Source of the DNA: Candidula unifasciata
Lineage: Eukaryota; Mollusca; Gastropoda; Stylommatophora; Geomitridae
Direction of reading: 5' to 3'
NCBI GenBank assembly: GCA_905116865.2
Contig: CAJHNH020002001.1
Span: forward strand, 1 to 64,000
Length of the DNA stretch: 64,000 bases
A model generated the notes under the pieces. That model had not been told where the DNA came from. It searched no databases and saw nothing but the letters and a program-made list of their open reading frames with translations. Position numbers and translations under genes: made by a program. Position 1 is the stretch's first letter, and every line of letters begins with the position of its first letter. This document shows positions 51,660 to 63,749 of the stretch, one piece after another.

Positions 51660-52348
51660 AATTTTCTGTTTTCAGCAACCACCATCTGCAAACGGAATAC
51701 ACTGGCAGTCGACAGCCACTGAAAACGCATCTTACATTAACAAAACAAGCAACAAATGAAATTAAGATACTTTCTGCATTTTTCACCAACCTTCTGTTTT
51801 CATCACCAACAACAAAAATCAACAAATTAGATTAAACTATCACCTCCACTAGCAAACGACAGCCACCAAAAACCCATTCTATATAACCAATTTAACAAGC
51901 AACATAAGGCAAGTTAGCTTCTGTTTTCTTTACCAACCTTCTGTTTTCTTTACCAACCTTCTGTTTTCTTTACCAACCTTCTGTTTTCTTTACAAACCTT
52001 CTGTTTTCTTTACCAACCTTCGGTTTTCTTTACAAACCTTCTGTTTTCTTTACCAACCTTCTGTTTTCTTTACAAACCTTCTATTTTCTTTACCAACCTT
52101 CTGTTTTCTTTACCAACCTTCTGTTTTCTTTACCAACCTTCTGTTTTCTTTACCAACCTTCGGTTTTCGTCAATAACTACCACCTCCACTGGCAGATGAC
52201 AGCCACAGGAAACTTGGCTAAACTCATTCTATATATAAATATTAACAGCAAGCAACATCTAAGATATCTTCTGTTTTTTCACCAACCTTCTGTTTTCTTT
52301 ACCAACCTTCTGTTGTCTTCTTCGGCCTTCTGTTTTCATCAAAACCAG
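51660..52348 (+). repeat. composite repeat with 20-bp array
   Basis: Imperfect blocks with actggcagtcgacagccac, cgacagccaccaaaaaccca and ggcagatgacagccacagga alternate with a 20-bp array ctgttttctttaccaacctt (about 12 copies, 51921-52165). The block pattern resumes to the right of the hAT element (cattgccaccgaaaacccc at 56280), so the hAT element landed inside this repeat. Confidence 0.85.
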
Positions 52349-52438
52349 CTGTGAACCAGGGTTGCCAAATAAATTTTTTAAAAACTCCATTTTAAGCCAA
52401 ACTTTAAGCCAGAAAAAGCCAAAAAATAGTATGCCAAA

Positions 52439-52998
52439 AATTGACATCACAGCACTCGGGCATTTCCATGCGTGCTGCGTCCTCATCTTCGGCAGCCAGC
52501 GCATAGTTCCAGTCTTGATGGTACAGGTCACAATCTGGTTAAATTTCCGTCTTGCCTTTCCTCTGAGTATAGTGAGCCGGCCAGACCCTCTGATTACACT
52601 CAGGTGCCTTATTCTCTCCAGGCCATAATAATCTTCTTTCTCTAATAACTCCGTAACTTGTTCACAAAGTGCCTTAACCACATCTGCCTTGTCATATATC
52701 AATTCATCACACAGTGGTGCAGATCCAGCCAATCTGCCTGCCTGTTCTTTACCCACCACGCCGACATAGCATGGAGAAGGGATTCAAAGTATGCTCACCA
52801 CCCGTGACCTTCCCAGTGAAGCTTGTCACTCTGCTCGAAGCACGCTGGCCACTCTGCACTCCCGGCCCAATGTGTTCATAACCCTACACAGGTCAGACTT
52901 TTCCTTTGGCACTCTGACCCACTCCTCTCCTCGCCCTATGTTCTCCAGTATGCATACTTGTCTAATAATGTCTACTGCTTGAGCCATCCACGATTTTT
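52439..52998 (-). pseudogene. RNase-H-tailed retroelement fragment
   Basis: On the minus strand it opens with IRQVCILENIGRGEEWVRVP (52950-52890), the same as 45980-46030. It skips the RNase H core, then reads VGKEQAGRLAGSAPLCDELI and RRKFNQIVTCTIKTGTMRWL. Compared with 45965-46803 it has a large internal deletion. Within the hAT element. Confidence 0.82.
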
Positions 52999-53263
52999 CC
53001 CCTTACATCATCTGACCCTTACCTGAAGCCAAAGCCGAATAAAATGCAACAGTGTACTCACGTCACATCAAAAGCTCTAGATTATATGTCATCATCAGTG
53101 GGTGGAACAAGTGGAAGATGCAGCGTAAACATTTTAAGCCTTAAGTGAAGGCGAGATAACGTGTATTTTTTTTTAAAATTAGGCATGAACATTTAGTTCT
53201 ATGCAACTGTATTGTGTCACTTAGATAATTAATTGTGCGTATTGCACAAGGCAGTCATGCGAT

Positions 53264-55400
53264 TTGCAACTGTACTGGCTTAACTTTATCATTACTTTGC
53301 CTAAGATGTTACTTAGAATAATTATAAGGAGGATAAGAAACACAATTACACCAGAAATCAGCGATGAACAATATGAATTTGCAGAAGGAAAAGGTACAAA
53401 CAATGCCATATACATCCTAAGGGCATTGCCAGAAAGAGTTATAGAAGCAGAGATTGACTTGTTCTTATTCTTCATAGACTATACAAAAGAATTTGCCCGT
53501 GTGAAACATGAAGAAGTAATGAAACTGTTGGAAAAATTAAACATTGATGGAAAATATCTACGAATAATAAAAAATGTGTATCGGCAGCAAACAGCAGCTA
53601 TAAGAATGAATTAACAACTGTTTAGGTATATTTCAGTGCATAAAGAGATGCGTGCGACAAAAATGTGTACTGTCACCTGATTTATTTTTATTATTCAGTG
53701 AATATTTAATAATATTTTTACTTGATATGCCCGGAATTGTGGTTGGTGGGCATAAAATAAACAATTTACGTTATGCTGATGATACAGTCATGATAGCAAC
53801 AAGTCAGAAAGAACTACAGGAAATGTTATGTTATCACAATTGACGTCACTGCACATTGGGCACTCCCATGCGTGCTCAGTCCTCCGATGCAGCAGCCATT
53901 CCAAAGTACTTCCACTAATTTTCCCATGAGAAGCTGGTTATATTGTCTCCTATCTCGACCTCGAAGACGGCATAGACGTGTTTCACCATGTCTCACTCCC
54001 ATGTCACGCAATTGTGCTAGTGTCAGGGATTCCACATTATCCACCAGTCCAGCGTTGACAATATCTGCTCTGTCCCTGCTTCTTCCCACATGCCCTAGTA
54101 CAATGCCTGCCAACTGGTCCGCTCGCTCATTTCCCTTTACACTCGCATGCCGAGGTGTGTAGATCCAGATGAGAAAGGCTAAGTGCAATTTTCGGATGCT
54201 TTCTACCTATTCAGAGCGCATACCGCCTATTGCTATCTTCTGAAGCATATTCATGGAGTCTGATACAATTACTGCCTGTGTGGCGGTTTGTTCAGATAAA
54301 CATGCAAATGCTCTAGAAGCAGTGGCTATTTCCATGGTCATGCTTGACGTGGTTGTCTGGTAAGCGCCGCTGTCCTCAGGTATTGTTTTCCCCCTTCTTT
54401 GCGCTGTGTATGCCCAGCGTTGATTCGCGCTTAACGGATCCATGTGTATAGATGATGATATCTTTTGGGTCTGAATGCTGGTCCATCAGTTCCCTTACCT
54501 ATATGTCTACGACCGCAGGAATTTGATCCCTGTAGTACTTTCCGAGTGTGATGACAACCTTAGAGATGCCATGCATGTCTACTGGTGTATTCGTCCATTC
54601 TTCTTCGTGACTGATCATGCCTAGGTCACATGAAATGATAGACATTGTGTGGTAGAAAGTGGAAGAATGGGCCTCAGTTTGAATAATAGAGAAACAAAAG
54701 TAATGGTGGAACCAAAGAAAAGAATTTTTCCAAAATGTGTAATAAAAGTCAATGGTGTTATTTTAGGACAAATACTGGCGAACGAAAGAAGAAGAAGAAG
54801 GACAAATACTGAAATTTAAGTATCTGGGCACATGGATAACATCTGATGGAAGATGCATCGCCGAGATTAGAAACAGAATATGACATGCAAAAATTTAATT
54901 TTATAAAATGAAGAACATCTTAAGCAATATATCTCAGTCATTGAAGGTTAGAAAAAGAATTCTTGCTTGCTACATACATCCAGTTTTAACATATGGTAGT
55001 TAGTCCTGGACAATCGGTAGGCAGGCCAGACAATTTCTTGAGTCCTCAGAGATGTGGTTTTACAGAAGAATGCTTAGAAAACATTGGACAGCCAAAAAGA
55101 GTAGCCAAGAGGTTTTGAAAGAGGCGGGAGCCCGAAGACAACTTATCACAGACATCAAAAGGAGACAGTCCTCACTTTCCGGCCATGTTATGAGATGAGG
55201 GAAAATTGAACAGATTGTGACCACTGGAAAGATCTGTGGAAGGAGGGATAGAGGAAGATAACGATAAAAGATTCTTGACAGTCTTGTTGCATGTCATGGA
55301 GGTGTGTCAGTACACGAACTGATACATGATGCAGGGAATTGCAGATTGTGGAGAGACATGATCGCCTACTTCCAGTCGGCAAGGCACCTGATGATAATGA
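53264..55400 (+). pseudogene. LINE reverse transcriptase, interrupted
   Basis: 53264-53825 encodes LPKMLLRIIIRRIRNTITPE, ISDEQYEFAEGKGTNNAIYI, FFIDYTKEF and the catalytic LRYADDTVMIATSQKELQEM. The frame is cut by a minus-strand RNase H module and resumes at about 54655 (GLSLNNRETKVMVEPKKRIF, KYLGTWITSDGRC). 55100-55400 ends with the EAGARRQLITDIKRRQS region as in 7343-7624. One 28-codon gap and several stops. Not active. Confidence 0.87.
53836..54655 (-). mobile_element. RNase-H module inserted in LINE polymerase
   Basis: Minus-strand reading: EEWTNTPVDMHGISKVVITL, AYTAQRRGKTIPEDSGAYQT, MEIATASRAFACLSEQ, QAVIVSDSMNMLQKIAIG, then IYTPRHASVKGNERADQLAG and RRQYNQLLMGKL. All RNase H catalytic regions are recognisable, with an in-frame stop near 54210. 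It separates the YADD half of the LINE from its thumb. A 5'-truncated copy of a distinct non-LTR family. Confidence 0.85.
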
Positions 55401-56279
55401 CGACTGGCTTTTTGATGGAGTTTTCAAGCGGTGTTTTTCCAGATTTTTCATATTTTTATGTTTCTAATTCTTGGTACAATAGTGCACTGACATAGTTTAC
55501 AATATGCTGCCTCTGATTCGTCCAAAGATTTGTTGAGCCATGGTATGTTTTTTTTAAGTACTATTATACTTGCGATTGCTGTCATAAGATGCTTTCCGCT
55601 TTTTTTGTTTGTTTGTTTGTTTGTTTTTGATGACATGGGCATTGCTAAAAGTAATAACGCAGTTGGAACTATGTCTATGTCATCTCTACTTTATATCCTC
55701 AGGTAGTTTTTGAACAGTCTGAATCACTTGGTATCAGTGGTGGGTTTTGGTTTGTTATCCCGCTTTTATTCTAGTAAATTAACATTCTCTCCGAGTAAAC
55801 TCCCACCACCATCACAGATAAGTCTTCTAGTCGACGTGACTTCGTACTGCATGAAGTGTGAATGTACGATGATTTATCCATGACCTGCTTTATTACAGGT
55901 AAATTACAGAGGGCCTTGGTTTATCGCAGTCACGATCCGTTTAGGAAAACATATTCATACACATGCTGTTTGTTCATACATTAAGAGATGGCGCGAATCT
56001 CATTGAGTCCGTGTACCAGCTGTAGCAGGACATCACAACCAAAGATAAACCGAAATAAAGATGTTAACTGTAGGTCTAAATTGCTGTTGTTAAATTAGTG
56101 TGTTTCTCACGGAGGATCCATGAAGAAGGTGTGAGCACGGCTTGTGTAGAAAAGCCATAAAAAAAGAACCCAAACAAGCCAAAATAAGCCAGCTCTTTGA
56201 CAAGCTAGTTCAATTTTAAATAAATCAGATTCGTGGAATCTGGCTTAGAATAAGCCAATATAGCAACCCTGCTGTGAAC

Positions 56280-57540
56280 CCATTGCCACCGAAAACCCCG
56301 CGAAAAAGTCTATATTTAGCACGAAGACGTCATTAAAAGACGATGTGGTTTGTCCACTAATCAAACAGCATGTTCTGTAGAGAACGTCGCTCTCTCCAGG
56401 ACACGCCAATTCTCCAGCTCTAACATGCAGTACATTACCTCGTCACAATATGGGTTGCAGTTTTTCGTTATTTTAAAGCCCCACCCACCCCGGTTGGAGG
56501 CCCAACTATAACCTAACGGTTGAACGGGGTTTCGGGGATTTGTGCATATAGGATTCTCATCCGAATGGTGGCATTTTGTGTCAATGGGTGTTGATCGCTC
56601 ATTGTGCGGTCCTGGTGGGGTGAACATCACTCACTCCAGCTCTGTGTGAGTTCTTAGCCAATAGCCATTTGGTGTCCATAATTTCATGAGCTGAAAACGG
56701 GACATCACACACCATTTTTAGCTGAAAACGGGACATCCCAGGCAGTTTAACTCCCACCCCCCCCCAAACCTCAAATTTTTCTAGAATTTATTATTATTAG
56801 TATTGGTTCTTTTCTTCTCAATCACTCTATCTCAGATGGGAATCCGGGAAAAAAAAACACACACACCACACACAAAGAAGAACAAACCCAGTTACATATG
56901 AACTAAAAAAGGGGAGGGGGAATGGGGTGACAATATGGAACAAAATGTGTTTAAAACAGACATATTTTAGGGGGGGGGGGGGGTGGGAGAGGGGGAGAGA
57001 CAAGACATTTTTCCACACTTGTTACCGCTTGGCAATCCATCGCTCAACCACTCTAGAATCAAATAATTAATCAGGTGCCGTTTCTACAATACAGGTCGGC
57101 TGCAACGGATCTCCAACACGCCCTGGACATACATGCTCTCAGATTGTTCGCCCATCTCATATCACCCACCTACTTGTATCGCTGTCTGCCTCTTGCCTGC
57201 CCAGCCACCCGAGAAGCACAGGTCAAATAAAATACAGAAAAGCTACGAGCGACACTGGGCTGGCTACAGGCCATCAACAATGTAAAACGACAAGCGAGTA
57301 AGACGTCAGCTGACGAGGCGTGTCCCCAACTATCACGGCTACAGTTTGTTAGGCCAAATTGCACTTGAAAACTTTCAGCTGTGGTTGACAATTGAATCGT
57401 GAATATTTTTTACCCGCACACAATCTTTTAATAATAATAGCTACATTAATGTATCATAATATATTTTAATGAAAATATTTAAAGTGTGATAACGTGTTAA
57501 GAAAAATAAATATTATATTTTTCAAGAAATAAATATGAAC
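56280..57540. other. region upstream of USP gene, unassigned
   Basis: Contains two near-identical gctgaaaacgggacatc blocks (about 56692 and 56722), a C-run, and a G-run at 56971-56982. No coding exon or RNA recognised. Open frames at 56361-56630 and 57170-57391 (minus) have no known relatives that I can see. Confidence 0.4.
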
Positions 57541-57839
57541 TACCGTGTTTGTAGTATGTGGCCAGCGTGTCCCTGTAGTAAACAGTTGACGGCAGGGGAC
57601 AGGAGGCTGGCGACACAGCGATGTTGTGGATTTAAATTCTGTGTAGTTTCAGGGACACCTCTTGTTGATTCATCGAGCGTGGTGTTTTTTGGGTATAATT
57701 TCTTTATATAGTGTTACCGACGTAACTTTGCATTGTTGTTTCGTTTTCAACGGCAATAATAATTAATATATCTTCAACATGGTTTAATCATAACAACACA
57801 TCACAATAATTGAAATTTCAATTAAACTGAACTGAATCC
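57541..57839 (+). promoter_or_regulatory. probable promoter/5'UTR of the USP gene
   Basis: AT-rich sequence directly before the USP start. No TATA box in a convincing place. The 5' end of the transcript cannot be fixed from sequence. Confidence 0.35.
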
Positions 57840-58772
57840 ATGATGCCTCAGAAGCACCCGATCATACCTGGAGGAAGACCCAGATCCTCATCTTATGACG
57901 ACGTTCTGGATTTAGACGATGCTAATGAAGGACTATGTGGTACTTTGTTCGTTAATCTTAATGATCGTAATTGTACAGATGGACACAGAAGGAGTGTGGG
58001 TAGGACACACATGACGGTACACGGCAGCGCCAGTAATTTAAACCAGAGCGACGATACTTTTGACAGTGATAGCAAGCTTAGCTCCGGGAGTTCTGCATTA
58101 TCAGGACGTAAAGGGTTAACTCTGAAATCCATGCGCAGAGCTGTAAGTCGGGTATTTGTGAAAGAATCTAAGTTAGCAGACATGGCAGTTAATAAAAGAT
58201 ACGAAAAGTCCAACCAAACTAATGACCTGGTAAAAGTGTGGACTCCAGATCTTAGACACCTTGGAGATAAAGCAAGCAGTAAATCAAAATCCAACGATCT
58301 TCCATACAGTGGTACACTGTCAACTGCTCGACCTTTAATTACAAATTCTCATATTGGAATGCCAGTTACCATGTGGAAAAGAACACCCGGTACAGTTGGA
58401 ATCTACAACCATGGTAATAATTGTTTTATGAATGCCATACTTCAGTGCTTGAGCAATACAGATTCCTTCACTGAATATTTTGTAAGAGATTTTTACAAAA
58501 ATGATTTGAAAAATGGTGCTGCTGGAAAGAAAGGTGTTTTTCGCTCTTCACATGGCAAAGTCACAGAACAGCTTGGGCATTTCTTGAAATGTTTGTGGTC
58601 TGGAAAGTATACCAGGGAAGTGTCGGAAGGATTTAAAGCAGTTGTTGCCAAATTCAACAGTCAGTATGAGGGAGATGATCAACATGATGCTCAGGAATTT
58701 TTATTGTGGCTTTTGGACAGAGTCCATGAGGATGTAAGCATATTCACGAAAAGGAAAGCAAAGCCGCAGAAA
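57840..58772 (+). CDS. ubiquitin-specific protease, USP31/USP43 type, first coding exon
   Basis: ATG followed by 311 codons, then the donor cagaaa|gtaagt, phase 0. USPs cut ubiquitin from proteins using a Cys-His-Asp/Asn papain-like site. Residues 1-180 are Ser/Lys-rich and probably disordered. The catalytic domain begins near 184 with GTVGIYNHGNNCFMNAILQC (oxyanion N190, nucleophile C195), followed by LSNTDSFTEYF, the helix VTEQLGHFLKCLWSGKYTRE and the QHDAQEFLLWLLDRVHEDV box (281-299). The HGN.CFMN and LEFLLWLLDRVHED-like wording places it closest to USP31/USP43. GNNC replaces the usual GNTC. The His box and the rest of the domain must lie in later exons, which I could not find before 64000. 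The ATG has no in-window rival that preserves the frame. Confidence 0.93.
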
Positions 58773-58989
58773 GTAAGTATCCTTCTAAACGTATTACCTT
58801 TTTCTTTTTCAGTATTTAGAGACTTGTCCCTTTCCCATTTCTGGCTAATTTTTAAAGAATTAGTGTTTTAATCAAACTTGGTGACAATTTTAGTAAGAAG
58901 CATATGTTTGGTGACAACTAGGGGAAGGGGTGGGGGCACCATACATGGTGACAACTTCTCTGGGAGCTCACACTCTGCGTCATCTCTAG

Positions 58990-60940
58990 TTAGATGGTCA
59001 CACATGTTGATATCAGTTGGGGCTCACACATGATGATAACTCTATTTGGGGCTTCACACATATTGCCAGCTTTAATATTCACAAAGGGTGAAAGCTCTAT
59101 GTGGGATTTACACATGTCGAGAGTCACACATGGTGACAGCTCTAGAATATGGTCACAAATGGGGACAGCTCTAGAATATGGTCACACATGGTGACAGCTC
59201 TAGAATATGGTCACACATGATGACAGCTCTAGAATATGGTCACACGTGGTGACAGCTCTAGAATATGGTCACACATGGTGACATCTCTAGAATATGGTCA
59301 CATGTGGGGACAGCTCTAGAATATGGTCACATGTGGGGACAGCTCTAGAATATGGTCACACATGGTGACATCTCTAGAATATGGTCACATGTGGGGACAG
59401 CTCTAGAATATGGTCACATGTGGGGACAGCTCTAGAATATGGTCACATGTGGGGACAGCTCTAGAATATGGTCACAAATGGGGACAGCTCTAGAATATGG
59501 TCACACGTGGTGACAGCTCTAGAATATGGTCACATGTGGGGACAGCTCTAGAATATGGTCACAAATAGTGACAGCTCTAGAATATAGTCACAAATAGTGA
59601 CAGCTCTAGAATATGGTCACAAATGGGGACAGCTCTAGAATATGGTCACAAATGGGCACAGCTCTAGAATATGGTCACAAATGGGGACAGCTCTAGAATA
59701 TGGTCACAAATGGGGACAGCTCTGGTTTTTAGTCACAAATGGTGACAGCTCTAGAATTTGGTCACATGTGGGGACAGCTTTAGAATATGGTCACATGTGG
59801 GGACAGCTTTAGAATATGGTCACATGTGGGGACAGCTTTAAAATATGGTCACAAATGGGAACAGCTCTAGAATATGGTCACATGTGGTGACAGCTCTAGA
59901 ATATGGTCACAAATGGGGACAGCTCTAGAATATGGCCACACTTGGTGACAGCTCTAGAATATGGTCACACGTGGTGACAGCTCTAGAATATGGTCACACG
60001 TGGTGACAGCTCCAGAATATGGTCACACGTGGGGACAGCTCTAGAATATGGTCACACGTGGTGACAGCTTTAGAATATGGTCACACGTGGTGACAGCTCT
60101 ACAATATGGTCACACTTGGGGACAGCTCTAGAATATGGTCACACATGGGGACAGCTCTGGTTTTTAGTCACACTGAGGACAGCTTTAGAATATGGTCACA
60201 CTGGGGACAGCTTTAGAATATGGTCACATGTGGGGACAGCTCTAGAATATGGTCACAAATAGTGACAGCTCTAGAATATAGTCACAAATAGTGACAGCTC
60301 TAGAATATGGTCACAAATGGGGACAGCTCTAGAATATGGTCACAAATGGGCACAGCTCTAGAATATGGTCACAAATGGGGACAGCTCTAGAATATGGTCA
60401 CAAATGGGGACAGCTCTGGTTTTTAGTCACAAATGGTGACAGCTCTAGAATTTGGTCACATGTGGGGACAGCTTTAGAATATGGTCACATGTGGGGACAG
60501 CTTTAGAATATGGTCACATGTGGGGACAGCTTTAAAATATGGTCACAAATGGGAACAGCTCTAGAATATGGTCACATGTGGTGACAGCTCTAGAATATGG
60601 TCACAAATGGGGACAGCTCTAGAATATGGTCACACTTGGTGACAGCTCTAGAATATGGTCACACGTGGTGACAGCTCTAGAATATGGTCACACGTGGTGA
60701 CAGCTCCAGAATATGGTCACACGTGGGGACAGCTCTAGAATATGGTCACACGTGGTGACAGCTTTAGAATATGGTCACACGTGGTGACAGCTCTACAATA
60801 TGGTCACACTTGGGGACAGCTCTAGAATATGGTCACACATGGGGACAGCTCTGGTTTTTAGTCACACTGAGGACAGCTTTAGAATATGGTCACACTGGGG
60901 ACAGCTTTAGAATATGGTCACACTGGGGACAGCTCTGGTG
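58990..60940 (+). repeat. 29-bp minisatellite with a 694-bp internal duplication
   Basis: Unit ggtcacaaatggggacagct plus ctagaatat, about 65 copies with variants (cacacgtggtg, acatgtgggg, ctggtttttag). Each typical unit holds a tctaga site. The variant order from 59557 to 60230 repeats from 60251 to about 60925 with a constant offset of 694 bp, checked at two marks (acaaatagtgacagc and gtcacactgaggac). Left end is degenerate. Confidence 0.93.
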
Positions 60941-61399
60941 ACCTTTTCTCCTTATTGATGTCATTTAGTAGAACTGGGATCAGTTTACTTATTTGCAATA
61001 GCATGTGATTGTTTGTTTCTGTGTTGACGGGACTCCTTTTGCTGCATGAGAATCTGTAAAATTCTCAGGTGCAGGGAGCTCGTTGTTGACCTTTGAAAAC
61101 CATTTTAAATAGTAAACAACTTAGAAGGAATATTTAGCAGGTTGGTTTTCTTCTTTACTCTCTCTTAAAGGGGTAATTGACATGTAGTGTTGTTTTTAAC
61201 AGTTAGACTGCGATATATGCTCCTTTCTGCCTAGCACATCTGAATTTAGCAAGCTCTAATGAGTGGCCTTTTACCACTTGCTAGTTTTGGGAGCAGAGGA
61301 TCTTATTTTTTCATACAAAATAGAGTCCCAGATCACACAAGAAAAGCCATCCAGTATAACATGGCAAGAGGTCAGAGTGGTAGTGCATGCCAAGTAGGA

Positions 61400-61525
61400 C
61401 GATTATGTTTCCATTCACGGAGACAGTTTTCCCCACTTGGATGTGTTGGATGTGTATGCTTAGAAGGCATATATATCGCAGCCTAGCAAACCTCCCTTTT
61501 AAGAGTGAGTGCAGCAGAAATGAGC
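61400..61525 (+). repeat. SINE1 tail variant fragment
   Basis: gatgtgttggatgtgtatgc, agaaggcatatatatcgcag, cctagcaaacctccctttta, ending in an agtgcagcagaa-type tail. Related to 8130-8239. Confidence 0.55.
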
Positions 61526-61696
61526 ATATAGTGCCAGTGTAATATTTTTATATATTGATCAGATGGCACTTACCAGCTAATGTGATCAGAATTGCCCAGG
61601 TCATGTTTACCTCCCTGGTTTACCTTCCAATTATTCTTTTTAGGCTCGATCGAACGGGAAGCCCGTTTTCGTGTTTAAAAAAATTGCAGGGCAGTA

Positions 61697-61985
61697 GGGA
61701 TTTCTTCTTTGCGTTTAACTTTGGCAGAAGCTTCTGTTTACTCGTCCACCTCTGGACTTTAGTCATGTTCCAGAATCTGAGTGTTGCGTGCACATCTGTT
61801 TTACAGATCTGTCCTGTTTTATGTAGATTGTTGGTTGCTTGCCTCTAAGGCAGATGCACTCCAGCTCTGAAAGAAGCTCCCACTTAGTTAACTCTTGTAA
61901 CATGCTTCTTGTCCAGCAGTGGGTCTGTTATTGTTTTTGTTACTGGGGGGTCCCGGAACCCACACAGGGAAGTCGGGATTTAAAC
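61697..61985 (-). repeat. SINE1, near full length, minus
   Basis: From ttcttctttgcgtttaactt through ccagaatctgagtgttgcgt, catgcttcttgtccagcagt, to ccggaacccacacagggaag. The 27-bp array begins right after its end. Confidence 0.83.
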
Positions 61986-61992
61986 CTGTGAC

Positions 61993-62344
61993 TACTAGAC
62001 AGGTATGTTTGCCACTTCTCACTAGACAGGTATGTTTGCCACTTCTCACTAGACAGGTATGTTTGCCACTTCTCACTAGACAGGTATGTTTGCCACTTCT
62101 CACTAGACAGGTATGTTTGCCACTTCTCACTAGACAGGTATGTTTGCCACTTCTCACTAGACAGGTATGTTTGCCACTTCTCACTAGACAGGTATGTTTG
62201 CCACTTCTCACTAGACAGGTATGTTTGCCACTTCTCACTAGACAGGTATGTTTGCCACTTCTCACTAGACAGGTATGTTTGCCACTTCTCACTAGACAGG
62301 TATGTTTGCCACTTCTCACTAGACAGGTATGTTTGCCACTTCTC
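61993..62344 (+). repeat. 27-bp minisatellite, 13 nearly identical copies
   Basis: Unit tagacaggtatgtttgccac plus ttctcac repeated 13 times with no visible change apart from the edges. 27 is a multiple of three, so both strands stay open (TRQVCLPLL and RSGKHTCLV repeats). USP intron 1. Confidence 0.95.
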
Positions 62345-62439
62345 TTACTGTGCTGTCCACATATATCTGTTGCCTGAATAATATCAATGTCTGAGAATTC
62401 AGTTAAATAGAATCACTAACATAGAGCTTTAAGAGAAAA

Positions 62440-62705
62440 CTGGACAAATTCTAATGAGCCATGATGTTCAGAAAAGATTATTTGTGTTGGATAGGACACA
62501 CATTGAGAAAATATAAGAGCAGTTTGATTAGAATGTCTTGACCCTGGAGCAGGTAGGTGCATATAAATCAAGGCATGTGAAAAATAAAACAATGATATTA
62601 GAACTAGAGAGTAAGCTAAAAAGATAGGATGAGCTGCATCTGATAGCAACAGATAAGACAACTTAGCATGAGTTGGTCGAGGGCCAATGCTGTTTTGGGG
62701 GATAA
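62440..62705 (+). pseudogene. LINE 3' fragment
   Basis: Decayed version of the end of the mosaic LINE: tgttggataggacacacatt matches 47730-47750 and continues through gattagaatgtcttgaccct. 5'-truncated. USP intron 1. Confidence 0.75.
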
Positions 62706-62709
62706 AGAG

Positions 62710-63290
62710 AAGACAAATATTGCCTGTAGCAACTGGGGAGACAGCAGTGGCTTCCAGGGAGGCCACACTGTGTTTGTTCTCAATGGATAAACAGTTAATC
62801 TGGCAGTCTGTGACATGACTACCGGTTGGGTGGTGACATGGTAAATTAGCCCAATACTTATATCTAGAATAGAGTTAGAAGAGATCAGTATTTGGTATAC
62901 AAGAGACAGAACTCAGGGCACTTAAGTGCAATAATGTCATTATGCATACAGTCCCAGACCAAATTGTTGATACTCCCTACTTATGCAAAAGCATACTGGT
63001 TTGTATGTATTAACTCCAGTGTAATTTAAATTCAGAATATTGTAAAATGTGATTAGATAGTCCCACAAAGAAAGCATACATAATGAATCGTTTCAATCGG
63101 TCTTTATCTGTGAAATCGGTTGTGTGAGATTATTTCAGCACAGAAAATATTCATAGTACGGGCACAGTAAAGACAACCTCCCACACCTGCACACATTTAT
63201 GTGTATGAATTCTGCCACTGCACTAAGAATAACGGACAAGTTAATTATTTTCGTGAAATAAGATATTGTAAATGCCTTTAAATACAAACG
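62710..63290. other. USP intron, unassigned
   Basis: No gene, RNA or repeat recognised. Confidence 0.4.
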
Positions 63291-63570
63291 TTGTAGATGG
63301 GTTCTAAGAATATCATGAGTAAAGAAAAGAACAAATGCGTCCATTCTTCAGGAACTGAATATTGAAGAAGGTTGGCTATTAAAGACGATAAAACACAGAA
63401 CAGTGAAACATTTTGGTAACTTTGAACGTCACAAAATTTTTGAGAGAACAATAATGCAAGGGTATATACCTGGAAAGAGAGTAAGAGGAAGGCCAAAGAG
63501 AAGATGGGTGCAGGGTGTGGTGGATGTTCTCTAGATGGGTATAACGGACGTGGGACATGTTGCTTTTGAT
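63290..63570 (+). pseudogene. LINE ORF2 C-terminal fragment
   Basis: Plus strand reads LQELNIEEGWLLKTIKHRTV, KHFGNFERHKIFERTIMQGY and IPGKRVRGRPKRRWVQGVVD, the usual H(F)GH-like then GRPK.RW pattern, followed by a stop. Short and isolated. Confidence 0.75.
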
Positions 63571-63749
63571 GCGTTTTCTGGAGTTTTTTTATGAGAGCAA
63601 GGTTCTGCAAAGGACATGCTACTGATAATATTGGTTAACCCTGTCCTGTTTCTGCACAAAGATATATGTTTATCATCAGGGCTTTCCCCTCCTATGAAAA
63701 AAAAAACAACATTACTCATCTAGCATGTTTGTTACAATTACCATAGCAC

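Larger units (their letters stand above)
52357..56271. mobile_element. 3.9-kb hAT-type element with 8-bp TSD, loaded with retroelements
   Basis: The target duplication ctgtgaac lies at 52349-52356 and 56272-56279. Ends are cagggttgc and gcaaccctg, perfectly inverted for 9 bp, with related subterminal aagcca/taagcc motifs on both sides (52390-52430 and 56170-56260). No hAT transposase was seen. The interior holds a LINE copy (53264-55400) and two minus-strand RNase H modules. So it is a non-autonomous shell that received nested insertions, or a composite that moved as one. Confidence 0.87.

Noticed and set aside
58773..58871. Extension of the USP frame past 58772
   Set aside because: A consensus gtaagt donor follows the conserved DRVHED region, and the 33 following codons have no USP similarity.
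61919..62377. 152-codon frame and its minus-strand counterpart
   Set aside because: Arise from a 27-bp repeat unit without stops, fused to SINE1 sequence.
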